DNA of 64,000 nucleotides from Desulfosporosinus sp. OT (GCF_000224515.1 NZ_AGAF01000064.1:1-64000), one strand, 5' to 3'; positions 34,001 to 42,555 are shown, numbered from the stretch's first letter. Translations and numbers: made by a program. Notes: generated by a model not told the origin, from the sequence alone.

Positions 34001-35283
34001 AGAGCTACCTTCTCGATCACTGCTAAGAAATTGGGATACGATACATCGGCTGCAGCCATATCTTCCACGCTAATCCCTTCCTTGGATAACATTCCAGCAA
34101 TAGCCCACGCCATAGCTAACCTATGATCGCCAAGACTACTCGCTTGTCCGCCGCGCAAGGAAGGCTGCCCCTGAATGCGTAATCCATCAGGAAGTTCCTC
34201 TACCTGGGCCCCCAATGCGGTTAATCCCTCAGCGACCGTACGGATGCGGTCAGTTTCTTTGACTCGAAGTTCTGCGGCATCCCGAATGACTGTCTCTCCT
34301 TCGGCTAGGCTAGCAGCCACAGCCAAAATTGGGATTTCATCAATCAAGCGCGGAATCATGTCCCCTCCGATTTCGATTCCTTTAAGTCGCGCAGGGCGAA
34401 CACGTAGCGTTGCCCTCGGCTCACCACAGACATCCGAAACATCGAGCAGATCGATATCCGCTCCCATGCCCTTGAGGGCATCCAATATTCCCGTACGTGT
34501 TGGGTTCACACCGACATTCGGTAAGATAATTTCTCCACGTCCAACCAAACTTCCTAAGACGAGGAAAAAAGCCGCCGATGAAATGTCACCTGGAACAGAA
34601 ACATCTTGACCCGTAAGGCGGCCACCACCGTGAACTCTTACCACGGCCTTATCACTGAGCACCTCAACTCCAAACCCTCTGAGCATACGTTCAGTATGAT
34701 CTCTAGAAAGAGCCGGTTCCTCAACTTTCGTTTCTCCACTCGCTCTCAGCCCTGCTAGGATTATCGCCGATTTTACTTGTGCCGAGGCTACAGCAGTTCG
34801 AAAGGCTTGTCCTTGTAACTGACCACCACTCATCGTCAAGGGGAACTGATTACCGCCAAGACGTCCCATAAATTGAGCGCCCATCTGCTTGAGAGGATCG
34901 GTGACCCGCCGCATGGGACGAGATCGAAGAGACTCATCTCCAGTAAAGGTTACAGAAAAAGGGCTACCTGCCAACACTCCAAGCATCAGCCGCGAAGTTG
35001 TCCCTGAATTACCAGCATCAAGTACATCCGTTGGCTCCTGCCAAGCTTCCATACCTTCGCCACGAATCCAAACCTCCGTCCCTTGTCTCTGCCAAGCGAC
35101 CCCCAGTTGTTTTAAACACTGAAGCGTACTTAAACAGTCCTGACCTAATAAGAAATTCGAGACATGGGTTTCTCCATGAGCCATTCCACCTAAAAGCGCT
35201 GCCCGATGGGAAATGGATTTATCACCCGGAACTCGGATTTCTCCCTGCACACTGGAGACCGGCTTTATAAACACGCCTCCCAT
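33997..35283 (-). CDS. aroA: 3-phosphoshikimate 1-carboxyvinyltransferase (EPSP synthase)
   Basis: A 428-residue enzyme joining PEP and shikimate 3-phosphate to give EPSP. Motifs: VPGDKSISHRAALLGG, DAGNSGTTSRLM (PEP and shikimate binding), GDESLRSRPMRR, and DGLRIQGQPSLRGG with SLGDHRLAMAWAIAG. AAGGAGG precedes ATG 35283. It follows tyrA by about 60 bases and overlaps azlC. Confidence 0.97.
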   Translation of the reverse strand: MGGVFIKPVSSVQGEIRVPGDKSISHRAALLGGMAHGETHVSNFLLGQDCLSTLQCLKQLGVAWQRQGTEVWIRGEGMEAWQEPTDVLDAGNSGTTSRLMLGVLAGSPFSVTFTGDESLRSRPMRRVTDPLKQMGAQFMGRLGGNQFPLTMSGGQLQGQAFRTAVASAQVKSAIILAGLRASGETKVEEPALSRDHTERMLRGFGVEVLSDKAVVRVHGGGRLTGQDVSVPGDISSAAFFLVLGSLVGRGEIILPNVGVNPTRTGILDALKGMGADIDLLDVSDVCGEPRATLRVRPARLKGIEIGGDMIPRLIDEIPILAVAASLAEGETVIRDAAELRVKETDRIRTVAEGLTALGAQVEELPDGLRIQGQPSLRGGQASSLGDHRLAMAWAIAGMLSKEGISVEDMAAADVSYPNFLAVIEKVAL

Positions 35284-35345
35284 AGATATTAACCTCCTTA
35301 GTTATCAATTAATCGATTAGTTGATTCACTGTTTCTACCGTTTAC

Positions 35346-36248
35346 TTAATTGATAAATTTCCGGACTTCATGGGCCTTTCTAAACGCTTCAGCAATATCC
35401 TCTCCAGCTCCCTGCTGAATGCATTCCCGTAACTCTATTATTCTTTTTTCCCAAAGGGTAAGCCCATCAAGAATTGCCGGTGCATTCCTCAGCAGAACCT
35501 CCTTCCACATCTCTGGAGAACTGTCTGCAATACGCGTCAAATCTCGGAAACTCCGTCCTGCTAACTCCAGTGCCGATCCCTGCTCCTTAGAAGCATCCTG
35601 CGTAGCTAAGGTTAGTGCTACCGCTAATAAATGGGGAATGTGACTAACCATGGCTACTTCTGCATCATGCTCCCTTGGCTCTCGAAACACTACTTTGGCT
35701 CCAAACTGTTGAACAATTCCAACCAGCTTTTGAACCACCTGTTGCGGGCAATCGACTTCAGGGGTTAAAACATAAGGATACCCCTTAAAAAGTCCGGGAT
35801 CTGCGACCCCAAACCCGGACTGTTCCGAACCTGTCATAGGGTGACCTGCCACGAAATGGAAGTCGCAAGAGCCAGTTTGAGCACTTATTCGCGATTTATG
35901 GCAAATTTCCATCTTTATGCTGCCAACATCGGTAACGACTGCCCCCTTAGGAATTCTGCCTACTAATTGGTCATACCCTTTTGCTAATTCCTGAAGTGGA
36001 AGAGCTAAGACAATCAAATCAACTTCTAAAAAATGCGGCATTTCCGTCCAACCTGCCTGGATCCATCCCCTACGTACAGCTTCATCGATACTGGCCTCCT
36101 CCGGGTCGACGGCAAAAACTTCCCATCCAATCTGATGCAAAGCACCTGCCCAAGACCCGCCGATCAGCCCTAAGCCGAAGATGCAGGCCTTCGGAATACG
36201 AAGGCCTGACCATCCCGGCGTTAAAATCACCTCTGGACTATCTAACAC
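35346..36248 (-). CDS. tyrA: Prephenate dehydrogenase
   Basis: A 300-residue enzyme oxidising prephenate to 4-hydroxyphenylpyruvate for tyrosine. The NAD-binding [13 protein letters not shown] is near residue 27; [13 protein letters not shown] and [11 protein letters not shown] are family motifs. It lacks the C-terminal ACT domain of some homologues. GTG 36248 overlaps the end of the DAHP synthase gene by seven bases. Feedback control probably falls on DAHP synthase. Confidence 0.95.
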   Translation of the reverse strand: MLDSPEVILTPGWSGLRIPKACIFGLGLIGGSWAGALHQIGWEVFAVDPEEASIDEAVRRGWIQAGWTEMPHFLEVDLIVLALPLQELAKGYDQLVGRIPKGAVVTDVGSIKMEICHKSRISAQTGSCDFHFVAGHPMTGSEQSGFGVADPGLFKGYPYVLTPEVDCPQQVVQKLVGIVQQFGAKVVFREPREHDAEVAMVSHIPHLLAVALTLATQDASKEQGSALELAGRSFRDLTRIADSSPEMWKEVLLRNAPAILDGLTLWEKRIIELRECIQQGAGEDIAEAFRKAHEVRKFIN

Positions 36249-37273
36249 GAACTCAATTCCCCCAATCTACGATCTAGTGCGGAAGTAAGCCTAGCCAGAT
36301 CATCCATCATACTTTGAAACTTTTCAGGCGTTAAGGACTGTTTTCCATCCGAGACAGCCTTTTCCGGATGTGGGTGAACTTCAACAATCAAACCATCCGC
36401 TCCTGCAGCCAAAGCTGCTTTCGCCATAGGATGAACTAATTGCCACCGCCCTGTTCCATGACTTGGGTCAATAATGACCGGTAAGTGGGAAAGGGAATGC
36501 AGAGCAGGAACCATGCTTAAATCAAGGGTATTTCGTGTGTAACTTTCAAAGGTTCGAATGCCCCTTTCACAGAACATTACTTGGTAATTTCCTCCGGCCA
36601 TAATATATTCTGCTGCCATCATCCATTCCTCTAAGGTTGCAGACGGCCCTCTTTTGAGGAGGACAGGTTTTCCACATTTGGCCACTTCTTTGAGCAGAAC
36701 AAAGTTTTGCATGTTCCGAGCACCGATTTGGAGAATATCCGCATACTCCGCTACCAAAGAAACGTCCTTGGCGTCAATTACCTCTGTAATCACCATCAGT
36801 CCCGTCTCATCGCGAGCTTCAGCCAAATAGCGCAATCCTTCTTCCTCTAATCCTTGAAAAGAATAGGGAGAAGTACGCGGTTTGAAGGCACCACCTCGTA
36901 AAAAGGTTGCCCCAGCTGCGCGCACAGCATGAGCAGATTCTAAGATCTGTGCTCTACTTTCGACTGCACAAGGTCCGGCCATAACGTGAACGGTACCGCC
37001 TCCAATTTCATGTGCTCCAACCCGAATAATAGTATCCGCAGGGTGAAATTCACGGCTGACCAATTTGTACGGCGCCAAAATAGGCACTACTTTTTCGACC
37101 CAAGGTAAGGCTTCTAAATCAAGAGCTTCAATCCTCTGGCGGTCTCCAATTGCCCCCATGATCGTTTTCTCCACGCCTTGAGAGAGATGCACCTTGAAGC
37201 CTCCTTCTGTTAACCGTGTGGAAACCTCTTCAATTTGCTCTGCCGTCGAACCCATTTTCAAAACAATAATCAT
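36242..37273 (-). CDS. aroF: 3-deoxy-7-phosphoheptulonate (DAHP) synthase, regulated type
   Basis: A 343-residue enzyme for the first step of aromatic synthesis (PEP plus erythrose 4-phosphate). Residues 1 to about 70 form the ferredoxin-like regulatory domain found in the Thermotoga-type enzyme, usually binding Tyr or Phe. The catalytic barrel has [28 protein letters not shown] and [12 protein letters not shown] 37273 has GGGG/GGAG upstream. It has a long 524-base leader region. Confidence 0.96.
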   Translation of the reverse strand: MIIVLKMGSTAEQIEEVSTRLTEGGFKVHLSQGVEKTIMGAIGDRQRIEALDLEALPWVEKVVPILAPYKLVSREFHPADTIIRVGAHEIGGGTVHVMAGPCAVESRAQILESAHAVRAAGATFLRGGAFKPRTSPYSFQGLEEEGLRYLAEARDETGLMVITEVIDAKDVSLVAEYADILQIGARNMQNFVLLKEVAKCGKPVLLKRGPSATLEEWMMAAEYIMAGGNYQVMFCERGIRTFESYTRNTLDLSMVPALHSLSHLPVIIDPSHGTGRWQLVHPMAKAALAAGADGLIVEVHPHPEKAVSDGKQSLTPEKFQSMMDDLARLTSALDRRLGELSSC

Positions 37274-37378
37274 TCTCTCCGACCCCTTTCTACCATACTA
37301 CATTATTTGTACTAGTTTCTAAAATATACAGCGCTTGAGCCTCCTGGGTTTTTCTACCATACTGCATGATTTGGACTA

Positions 37379-37469
37379 CCTTGTCTCAATTCTTAAAAAG
37401 AGACAAGGGGACGATTCTCAAATCTAACTTCTAACTTTTAAAACAAGAAAACCGTCTCCTTGTATCTCT
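37379..37469. repeat. Nested inverted repeat in the aroF leader
   Basis: CCTTGTCTC (about 37379-37387) pairs with GAGACAAGG (37400-37408). GAGACAAGGGGACGATTCTC (37400-37419) is also imperfectly complementary to GAAAACCGTCTCCTTGTATC (37447-37466). The shared arm means two alternative hairpins, as in attenuators or in palindromic mobile repeats. The first has no T-run. Confidence 0.55.
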
Positions 37470-37550
37470 AAATACTTACACCTACCTTATGTGAGTTTAA
37501 AGACTTAACCAACAAAATGATATAAAGAAGTTATTCTTTCTGACAGTACA

Positions 37551-37576
37551 AAAAGACGCCCTGAATAGAGGGCGCC
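37551..37576 (-). terminator. Rho-independent terminator
   Basis: On the minus strand GGCGCCCT-CTATTC-AGGGCGTC is followed by TTTTTG. It ends transcription coming from aroH and the small frame at 37607-37729. Confidence 0.85.
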
Positions 37577-37606
37577 ATAACTCTTAATCGCTCCCGTCCT
37601 ACTATC

Positions 37607-37729
37607 CTACTTAACTTTGGCAAGTCCTTCTCCACGAAGCACCCACGGAATATCTAAGGTTAACCATCCTACATAAGCTTTGCCAAACAAAGCTTTAACA
37701 AATCCGAAAGGCAGAAATCTAAATTTAAA
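37607..37729 (-). CDS. Possible small protein between aroH and aroF, no standard start
   Basis: An open frame of 40 codons with protein-like content (FLPFGFVKALFGKAYVGWL then DIPWVLRGEGLAKVK) ends 31 bases before a strong terminator. No ATG or GTG starts it in frame; CTG and TTG codons exist. Upstream TTGTGA-18-TAAGAT could be a promoter, which would give a nearly leaderless message or a small RNA of about 170 bases. Function unknown. Confidence 0.35.
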   Translation of the reverse strand, partial: FKFRFLPFGFVKALFGKAYVGWLTLDIPWVLRGEGLAKVK

Positions 37730-37797
37730 TTATCTTACCACAGAAAGGGCTATCCTCACAACCCCTATAATACGATTAAATCCTTCGTTCGTCCTGC

Positions 37798-38166
37798 CTA
37801 ATTATCAGCATCAATAAGATCTTTCCGTAGAAAGACAGCATTTCGTAAAAAGATATGCCGGACTTCTCTTTGATTTCGCGTAGTATTAGCGTGTAATAGC
37901 ACTCTAATGCAGTGTGAGAGTGAACCAGGCACCGGGATTTCTGTCGCACAAAGTAGCGGTACCAACTGCCAACCTATGCCACGTGCACTAGACGCAGGAA
38001 AATCAGCGTTTAAATCAGATGTAACGGTAAAAATGGCACTAACTAAATCTTCCGTACAAAGCTGATTTTCCGCTAGCATCATTTTTAAAAGTTCTTGAGT
38101 AGCTTCCCGAATCTCCTCAGCATTATTGCGATCTACTGTCGTCGCACCTCGAATTCCTCGAACCAT
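37798..38166 (-). CDS. aroH: Chorismate mutase, AroH type
   Basis: A 122-residue monofunctional chorismate mutase of the B. subtilis trimeric type, converting chorismate to prephenate. RGIRGATTV (active-site Arg), DLNADFPASSARG and PVPGSLSHCIRVLLH match the family closely. ATG 38166 follows GGGAGG. The hutP-like gene lies 12 bases upstream, in an operon. Confidence 0.96.
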   Translation of the reverse strand: MVRGIRGATTVDRNNAEEIREATQELLKMMLAENQLCTEDLVSAIFTVTSDLNADFPASSARGIGWQLVPLLCATEIPVPGSLSHCIRVLLHANTTRNQREVRHIFLRNAVFLRKDLIDADN

Positions 38167-38178
38167 ATCCTACCTCCC

Positions 38179-38601
38179 TTATTCTTTGGGAGCAACGCGA
38201 TGTCCCAATCCCACTGCCACCTCATCCAGATGTAATAACCCAATTCCAAAAAAGATCGCCACGCTTAAATGATCATCTTGACGAGCGATTCCAATCTTTC
38301 CACCAATATTCAAACCAATGGCTTTGCTCATAATTTGACTTAATGCCTCACGAGTAGCACCTGCTACTGCACCTTCATCTCCATGTGTCTCTTGAATAGC
38401 CCCTTCGCGTTTGGCGGCTACTATGGCGCGTTCTACAATCTTGCGGACTGAACTGATGTACTCACCACCGTAGTCTACCGCGGCGGTTTTAATCCCCAGA
38501 CGTAAATATGACTCTTTTAAATGAGTTTCTTCTTCACGACTCTCTGTCATAGACATCTTTAATGCAGCGAGTGCAATTTTTTTACTCTGTGCCTTCATCA
38601 T
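38179..38601 (-). CDS. HutP-family protein
   Basis: A 140-residue protein with the HutP core: KIALAALKMSM, IVERAIVAAKREG and GLNIGGKIGIARQDDHLSVAIFFGIGLLHLDEVAVGLGHR. In B. subtilis HutP binds hut mRNA with histidine and Mg2+ and blocks termination. Here no hut genes are present; the neighbour is aroH. ATG 38601 follows AAAGGA. The open frame upstream is repeat sequence, not coding. Its RNA target is unknown. Confidence 0.9.
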   Translation of the reverse strand: MMKAQSKKIALAALKMSMTESREEETHLKESYLRLGIKTAAVDYGGEYISSVRKIVERAIVAAKREGAIQETHGDEGAVAGATREALSQIMSKAIGLNIGGKIGIARQDDHLSVAIFFGIGLLHLDEVAVGLGHRVAPKE

Positions 38602-38630
38602 GCTCTTCCTTTCACTTAAATTTACACTGA

Positions 38631-38898
38631 CCCGCTGGCCGAAGACACTGTCTTCGCACGTTTTAGCCTTCTTGCAGGATGGCAGGCGCCGTGATGGCGA
38701 GAAGGGACCGCTGGCCAAGGATCCGGACAAGATGTTCGAGGTTAGAGCATCGCCATGACTCGAACAAGGATGTTCAAGGTTAGAACGCCGCCATGGCTCA
38801 AACAAGGATGTTTGAGATTAGAGCATCGCCCGAAGAACTGTCTTCGCACGTATTAGCCTTCTTGTAGGATGGCTAGATGCCGTATGGCCGAGTGTCAC
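38631..38898. repeat. Dispersed modular repeat, family A, copy at 38.7 kb
   Basis: Palindrome CGAAGACACTGTCTTCG (38640-38656) with GCACGTTTTAGCCTTC, then GATGGCGAGAAGGGACCGCTG. Three 38-bp hairpin units follow (38723-38740 degenerate, 38759-38778 with one mismatch, 38797-38816 perfect). A second palindrome (38831-38846, one base missing) ends the block. It lies just upstream of hutP. Confidence 0.85.
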
Positions 38899-38903
38899 TA
38901 ATA

Positions 38904-38933
38904 AAAAGACACCTTAATGGTGCCTTCGTTTTT
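38904..38933 (-). terminator. Rho-independent terminator
   Basis: On the minus strand GGCACC-ATTAA-GGTGTC followed by TTTTTATT, past the end of the single-pass membrane protein gene at 39148. On the plus strand a T-run also follows. Confidence 0.65.
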
Positions 38934-39147
38934 TCAGAAAACCGTCTCACCGTTCTTCAATCCTACAATTATGTTTCATACAAGCCTTTTTTAAAGAAAA
39001 CAATTGTGATTTAAAGGTTCGCTTTTTCCGCCCTACCGTACTACCCTCCTTTTCTCACCTACAGGAATAAATAATCATTCCAGTTGGTAAATAAAGAAAA
39101 AACTTTAGTTGCTGCAATTATAGTACGCCAACACGTCATTTGCAACA

Positions 39148-39612
39148 CTACGGCCTCACTGTCAAGTTCTGAATATCACCCTGCAATACCACAGTCTGAT
39201 TCTGACGGGGTTCAAGCAACTGAGAATCTTTTTTTAAGACCTGAACCCTTACTGTCTGAGACACGCCTATCCCGTCCAACTGAATTTGACCGGATTGAAC
39301 CATTATTTGCAGTTCTCCTTTTGCTAAACTACCCATAACTTGCCCATTTTGAATCACAAGAATCGGAGCAGGGGGTGTCGCTTTTAAAGTAACCTGCCAA
39401 GTCTTGACTGACTTTGAAAAAGAAGGCAAGTCTAAGGGTGGCGCTTCGACCTTTGACGCCACCGCCATATAGAATTGAAGCGGATCTCTTACCGCACTTA
39501 GCTGCATTACTATAAGTAATACCGATGCCAAAACCATTACCCGGATGATCCGGCGCTCCCCCCGCTGTACTATGTTCCACATCCATTCTAATACACTCTC
39601 TCTACGACGCAC
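39148..39612 (-). CDS. Single-pass membrane protein of unknown function
   Basis: A 154-residue protein with a basic N-terminus (RRRESVLEW...RGERRIIR), one membrane segment at about 24-42 (VMVLASVLLIVMQLS), and an extracytoplasmic domain of about 110 residues rich in beta strands (KGELQIMVQSGQIQLDG). This is a bitopic layout. GTG 39612 follows GAGGTGG. No family is recognised. Confidence 0.65.
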   Translation of the reverse strand: MRRRESVLEWMWNIVQRGERRIIRVMVLASVLLIVMQLSAVRDPLQFYMAVASKVEAPPLDLPSFSKSVKTWQVTLKATPPAPILVIQNGQVMGSLAKGELQIMVQSGQIQLDGIGVSQTVRVQVLKKDSQLLEPRQNQTVVLQGDIQNLTVRP

Positions 39613-39659
39613 GCATAACCACCTCGAAAAGAGTTTATGCAGGAGGTGGATTAATCAGA

Positions 39660-39762
39660 CCACCTAAACTCAGACGTCAGAGGTCAGAAGCCGGATGTGT
39701 CAGATCGTTGTATTCCCTTTTTCTGATCTCCGGCCTCTGTTATCCGACCTCTGGAATCGCAA
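39660..39762. repeat. Inverted repeat at the 3' end of the flavoprotein gene
   Basis: CAGAGGTCAGAAGCCGGA (about 39675) is imperfectly complementary to TCCGGCCTCTG plus CCGACCTCTGG (about 39728-39755). It overlaps the end of the coding region. Confidence 0.5.
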
Positions 39763-40994
39763 GCTGCCCGTCCTGCTCGGTATCCCATTGCAAATGCAGC
39801 CTGCAGGTTATACCCACCCGTTATTCCATCGACGTCGACTACCTCACCAGCCCAATATAACCCTTCTACACATTTAGAAGCCATTGTTTTCGGGTTAATC
39901 TCCTTAACATCAACACCTCCGGCCGTTACAATCGCAGTTTCTATTGAAAGGGTGTCTGTGATCGTCAGAGGTAATTCTTTCAACAATCCTACCAAGTGTT
40001 TTCGTTCTTCACGGTTAATTTGATGTACTACCCTTTCCGGGTTGATTCCGCTCAAACGGATCATGACTGGTATTAGGCTTTGCGGTAAAAGGTCATCCAA
40101 AGCATTTTTGAACTGCTTATTACTATACTTCTGGAAATCCCGTTGAACTCGGGCGTCCAACTGTTCTTGCGTCAGAGCAGGCTTCAAATCAATTTGCAAC
40201 TTGACTTGTTGTCCTTCACGAAGCGCATCCCCAGCCTGACGGCTTAGCGTTAAAATTATAGGTCCGGATACCCCAAAATGCGTAAATAGCATTTCTCCAA
40301 ACTCTGTCGTTCTCTTCTTTCCGTCGATCCACAATGAGGCCTCGACATTTCGCAGGGCAAGTCCCTGTAGCTCCTTCACCCATTCTTCGGGAGCTTTGAG
40401 GGGGACCAAAGCCGGTCGCGGTGTAATCACACGATGCCCAAGTTTTCGTGCAAACCGAAACCCATCCCCGTTTGACCCAGTCGCAGGGTAAGAGGAACCT
40501 CCGGTACATACGATGACAGCAGCGGCCAATAGTCGCTTTTGGCCTGCCACTCGTACCCCCACGACATGTCCATTTTCAACCAAAATTTCTTCCACAGCTA
40601 TGCCCGATCGTATCTCTACTCCTTTGTCTTTAAGAAAGCTCACCAAGGCTTCTACCACTGTTTCTGCATCATCAGAGACAGGGAAAACTCGTCCTCCCCG
40701 TTCGACTTTTGTCTCTATCCCGTAACTGGCCAAAAAATCTCGTAAGGCCACGTTATCAAAATCCCTCAAAATGCTATGTAAGAAGCGGCCATTTCCAGGA
40801 TAATGGCTCATAAAATCCGAAACGTTTTCTTCATTGGTAATATTACAACGTCCTTTGCCTGAGATAGCTATTTTCCTACCCAGGCGTTCTTTCTTCTCAA
40901 GTAATAGCACCTTTGCTCCACCTTTGGCAGCTTGTCCAGCAGCCATCATTCCAGCCGCTCCGCCACCAACTACAATAACCTGATATTCGTTCAT
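39684..40994 (-). CDS. FAD-dependent oxidoreductase, HI0933/BaiN family
   Basis: A 436-residue flavoprotein. The N-terminal GGGAAGMMAAGQAAKGGAKVLLLEKK binds FAD; GKGRCNITNEE and the C-terminal GGVDVKEINPKTMASK plus GITGGYNLQAAFAMG are family marks. BaiN reduces bile acid intermediates in C. scindens, but most relatives have unknown substrates. AAAGGA precedes ATG 40994. The last roughly 25 residues (after GRAA) are encoded by an intergenic inverted repeat. Confidence 0.9.
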   Translation of the reverse strand: MNEYQVIVVGGGAAGMMAAGQAAKGGAKVLLLEKKERLGRKIAISGKGRCNITNEENVSDFMSHYPGNGRFLHSILRDFDNVALRDFLASYGIETKVERGGRVFPVSDDAETVVEALVSFLKDKGVEIRSGIAVEEILVENGHVVGVRVAGQKRLLAAAVIVCTGGSSYPATGSNGDGFRFARKLGHRVITPRPALVPLKAPEEWVKELQGLALRNVEASLWIDGKKRTTEFGEMLFTHFGVSGPIILTLSRQAGDALREGQQVKLQIDLKPALTQEQLDARVQRDFQKYSNKQFKNALDDLLPQSLIPVMIRLSGINPERVVHQINREERKHLVGLLKELPLTITDTLSIETAIVTAGGVDVKEINPKTMASKCVEGLYWAGEVVDVDGITGGYNLQAAFAMGYRAGRAACDSRGRITEAGDQKKGIQRSDTSGF

Positions 40995-41115
40995 TAATTA
41001 TATTCCTTTCTCTTAGGTCTGTCGTACAGCCAAACTAACTACGGCAGGGGTAGCTAAAAACTCTCCCACAAGACCTTGAACTATACATCTTATGAAGATG
41101 ATTTGATGGCATTGT

Positions 41116-41523
41116 CTAACGTTTCTTCAAATCATAAAAAGACATTCCAAAAGAAGTACCTAATGTTATAGAAAATGTTCGAATAAAATCTATTTTAGAT
41201 GGTCTAAAAAAATAATCTAAAACTATAATCAAAACACTACTCGTAACAAACATACCAATAAATTTTAATGACTTTTTTCTCATTTCTATCCATTTTAATT
41301 CTTTCATGTTCAGAATAGTAATAAACCAAAAATAAAGAGCTAATAAAAAAACAATACTCAGATATCCTATTACAAATTTAAAAGCTAATTTATCATCAAT
41401 ACTTTCGCGAATAATAAATATAGTAATTATGGCTCCTAAGCCAAATAATATGTATATAATTGCTTTTAGAATTAAGGATTTTTTAATTCTTACCACCTCT
41501 ATAAATATAGTAACATACCACAC
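41116..41523 (-). CDS. A/T-rich membrane protein of unknown function
   Basis: A 135-residue protein with four membrane segments (AIIYILFGLGAIITIFII, FVIGYLSIVFLLALYFWF, FIGMFVTSSVLIIVL and a weaker C-terminal one). The gene is clearly more A/T rich than its neighbours, which suggests transfer. Start is uncertain: GTG 41523, or a codon nearer 41490 with GAGGTGG. It lies beside the repeat-rich gap. Confidence 0.55.
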   Translation of the reverse strand: MWYVTIFIEVVRIKKSLILKAIIYILFGLGAIITIFIIRESIDDKLAFKFVIGYLSIVFLLALYFWFITILNMKELKWIEMRKKSLKFIGMFVTSSVLIIVLDYFFRPSKIDFIRTFSITLGTSFGMSFYDLKKR

Positions 41524-41599
41524 TCTAAAAGTGAAAGCGCGCTGTAATGGCGCGTATGTACCTGCCCAAGATACTCCCTCACCCCGTCAACCAAGTCAG

Positions 41600-41813
41600 A
41601 GAAAGTCTTAGCTTTGTGAGCATGCAAATCGCGTTTGCGTCAAGGAACGCAAACAGAGTCACGGATCCAGAATGCAAGTCAGAACCGTCCCAAACTTCCA
41701 ACTTGCGTCCCCCTCATCCTCCCAAGACATTCCCCAGCATCGTTTTCCCCTCGTCGACCCCAGCCAGAGGAAGTTTCTTAGCTGAGAGAGCGCTTAAGTG
41801 GAATTTGCGTCAA
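41600..41813. repeat. Dispersed intergenic repeat, family B, copy 2
   Basis: A perfect hairpin GTTTGCGT-CAAGGA-ACGCAAAC lies at about 41631-41652. The block 41755-41813 is nearly identical to 22479-22536 (CGACCCCAGCCAGAGGAAGT, GCTGAGAGAGC). It also shares the TTGCGTCAA-GAAC loop style with copy 1. Confidence 0.75.
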
Positions 41814-41857
41814 TGAGCGCAGTCGATAAGGCGTGAAGAAACTTAACGGGACTTGTC

Positions 41858-42020
41858 CATGACTCAAACAGGACGTTTGAGGTTAGAGCACCGCCCGAAG
41901 ACAGTGTCTTCGCACGTATTAGCCCTTCTTGCAGGATGGCAAGGTGCCGTGATGGACTGATGTCGTGGTGCCCACGAAGACACTGTCTTCGCACGTATTA
42001 GCCTTCTTGCAGGACGGCAT
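41858..42020. repeat. Dispersed modular repeat, family A, copy at 41.9 kb
   Basis: One module 1 unit (hairpin 41863-41881, CTCAAAC...GTTTGAG) followed by two copies of module 2: palindromes at 41896-41912 and 41975-41991, each followed by GCACGTATTAGCC and a TTCTTGCAGGA block. Confidence 0.85.
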
Positions 42021-42099
42021 TGCATTCGACCAGAAAGCCCAGAGGTTTTGAGTTTTAGCCTTAGCGACAAGCGAATAGCAAATGCAACGTGCGCGAACA

Positions 42100-42124
42100 C
42101 GATAGTCTCCAGTGGAGAGTATCG
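42100..42124. repeat. Intergenic hairpin, CGATAGT type
   Basis: CGATAGTCTCCA pairs with TGGAGAGTATCG with one mismatch; it resembles the hairpin at 14211-14241. Confidence 0.6.
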
Positions 42125-42268
42125 CCGAAGCCGTGATCCCCCAAAGGAATACATACCGGCGTAGGATGCTAAGAAACTTCCTCCCTCCTTTGCCCTTGAA
42201 ACTTATCTGTGCTAAGATTGACAATATATCCCTCGTCAATAGATTAAGAATATAAGGAGGAATGCTTC

Positions 42269-42538
42269 ATGAGTCTTGACCAGCGCACCCTCATCGTGAC
42301 ACAGATTTCTGCTGCAGTGGCGTGTAATGCCCTAGCCGCTCTCCGTCTTGCTGTCTCTGAAGCTTTAAAGGTAGGCTTAAGCCCAGAGGAAATCAAGGAA
42401 GTTGTAGCCTTAGCCAAAGAAATTCAACAACAGCCCATTTCTCACGTATCCCATTTAACTGATCAACTTCTGCGAGAACCGAAGAAAACGACGCATGAAC
42501 ACAGTGCTCACTGCGGGTGTGGTTGCCACCATGCCTGA
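42269..42538 (+). CDS. Small carboxymuconolactone decarboxylase-like (AhpD-like) protein
   Basis: An 89-residue all-helical protein: ISAAVACNALAALRLAVSEALKVGLSPEEIKEVVALAKEI, the AhpD-type helix pair but with a single Cys instead of the CxxC redox pair. The tail CGCGCHHA probably binds metal. ATG 42269 follows GGAGG. The last 20 bases lie close to the start of the PAP2 gene. The substrate is unknown. Confidence 0.7.
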   Translation: MSLDQRTLIVTQISAAVACNALAALRLAVSEALKVGLSPEEIKEVVALAKEIQQQPISHVSHLTDQLLREPKKTTHEHSAHCGCGCHHA

Positions 42539-42555
42539 GCCTGTGCAATAAAATT

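Noticed and set aside
34175..34609. Long plus-strand frame opposite aroA
   Set aside because: It is antisense to highly conserved aroA codons, has no ribosome site and has a Ser/Arg-rich composition typical of a shadow frame.
37274..37797. T-box or 5S-like RNA in the aroF leader
   Set aside because: No T-box core (GGTGG-n-CGCG) is present. Short matches to 5S RNA (AAGTTAAG, AGTAGGACG) are not in a 5S fold.
38602..38805. Longer N-terminus for the HutP-like protein
   Set aside because: The upstream frame is repeat sequence, and the ribosome site fits ATG 38601.
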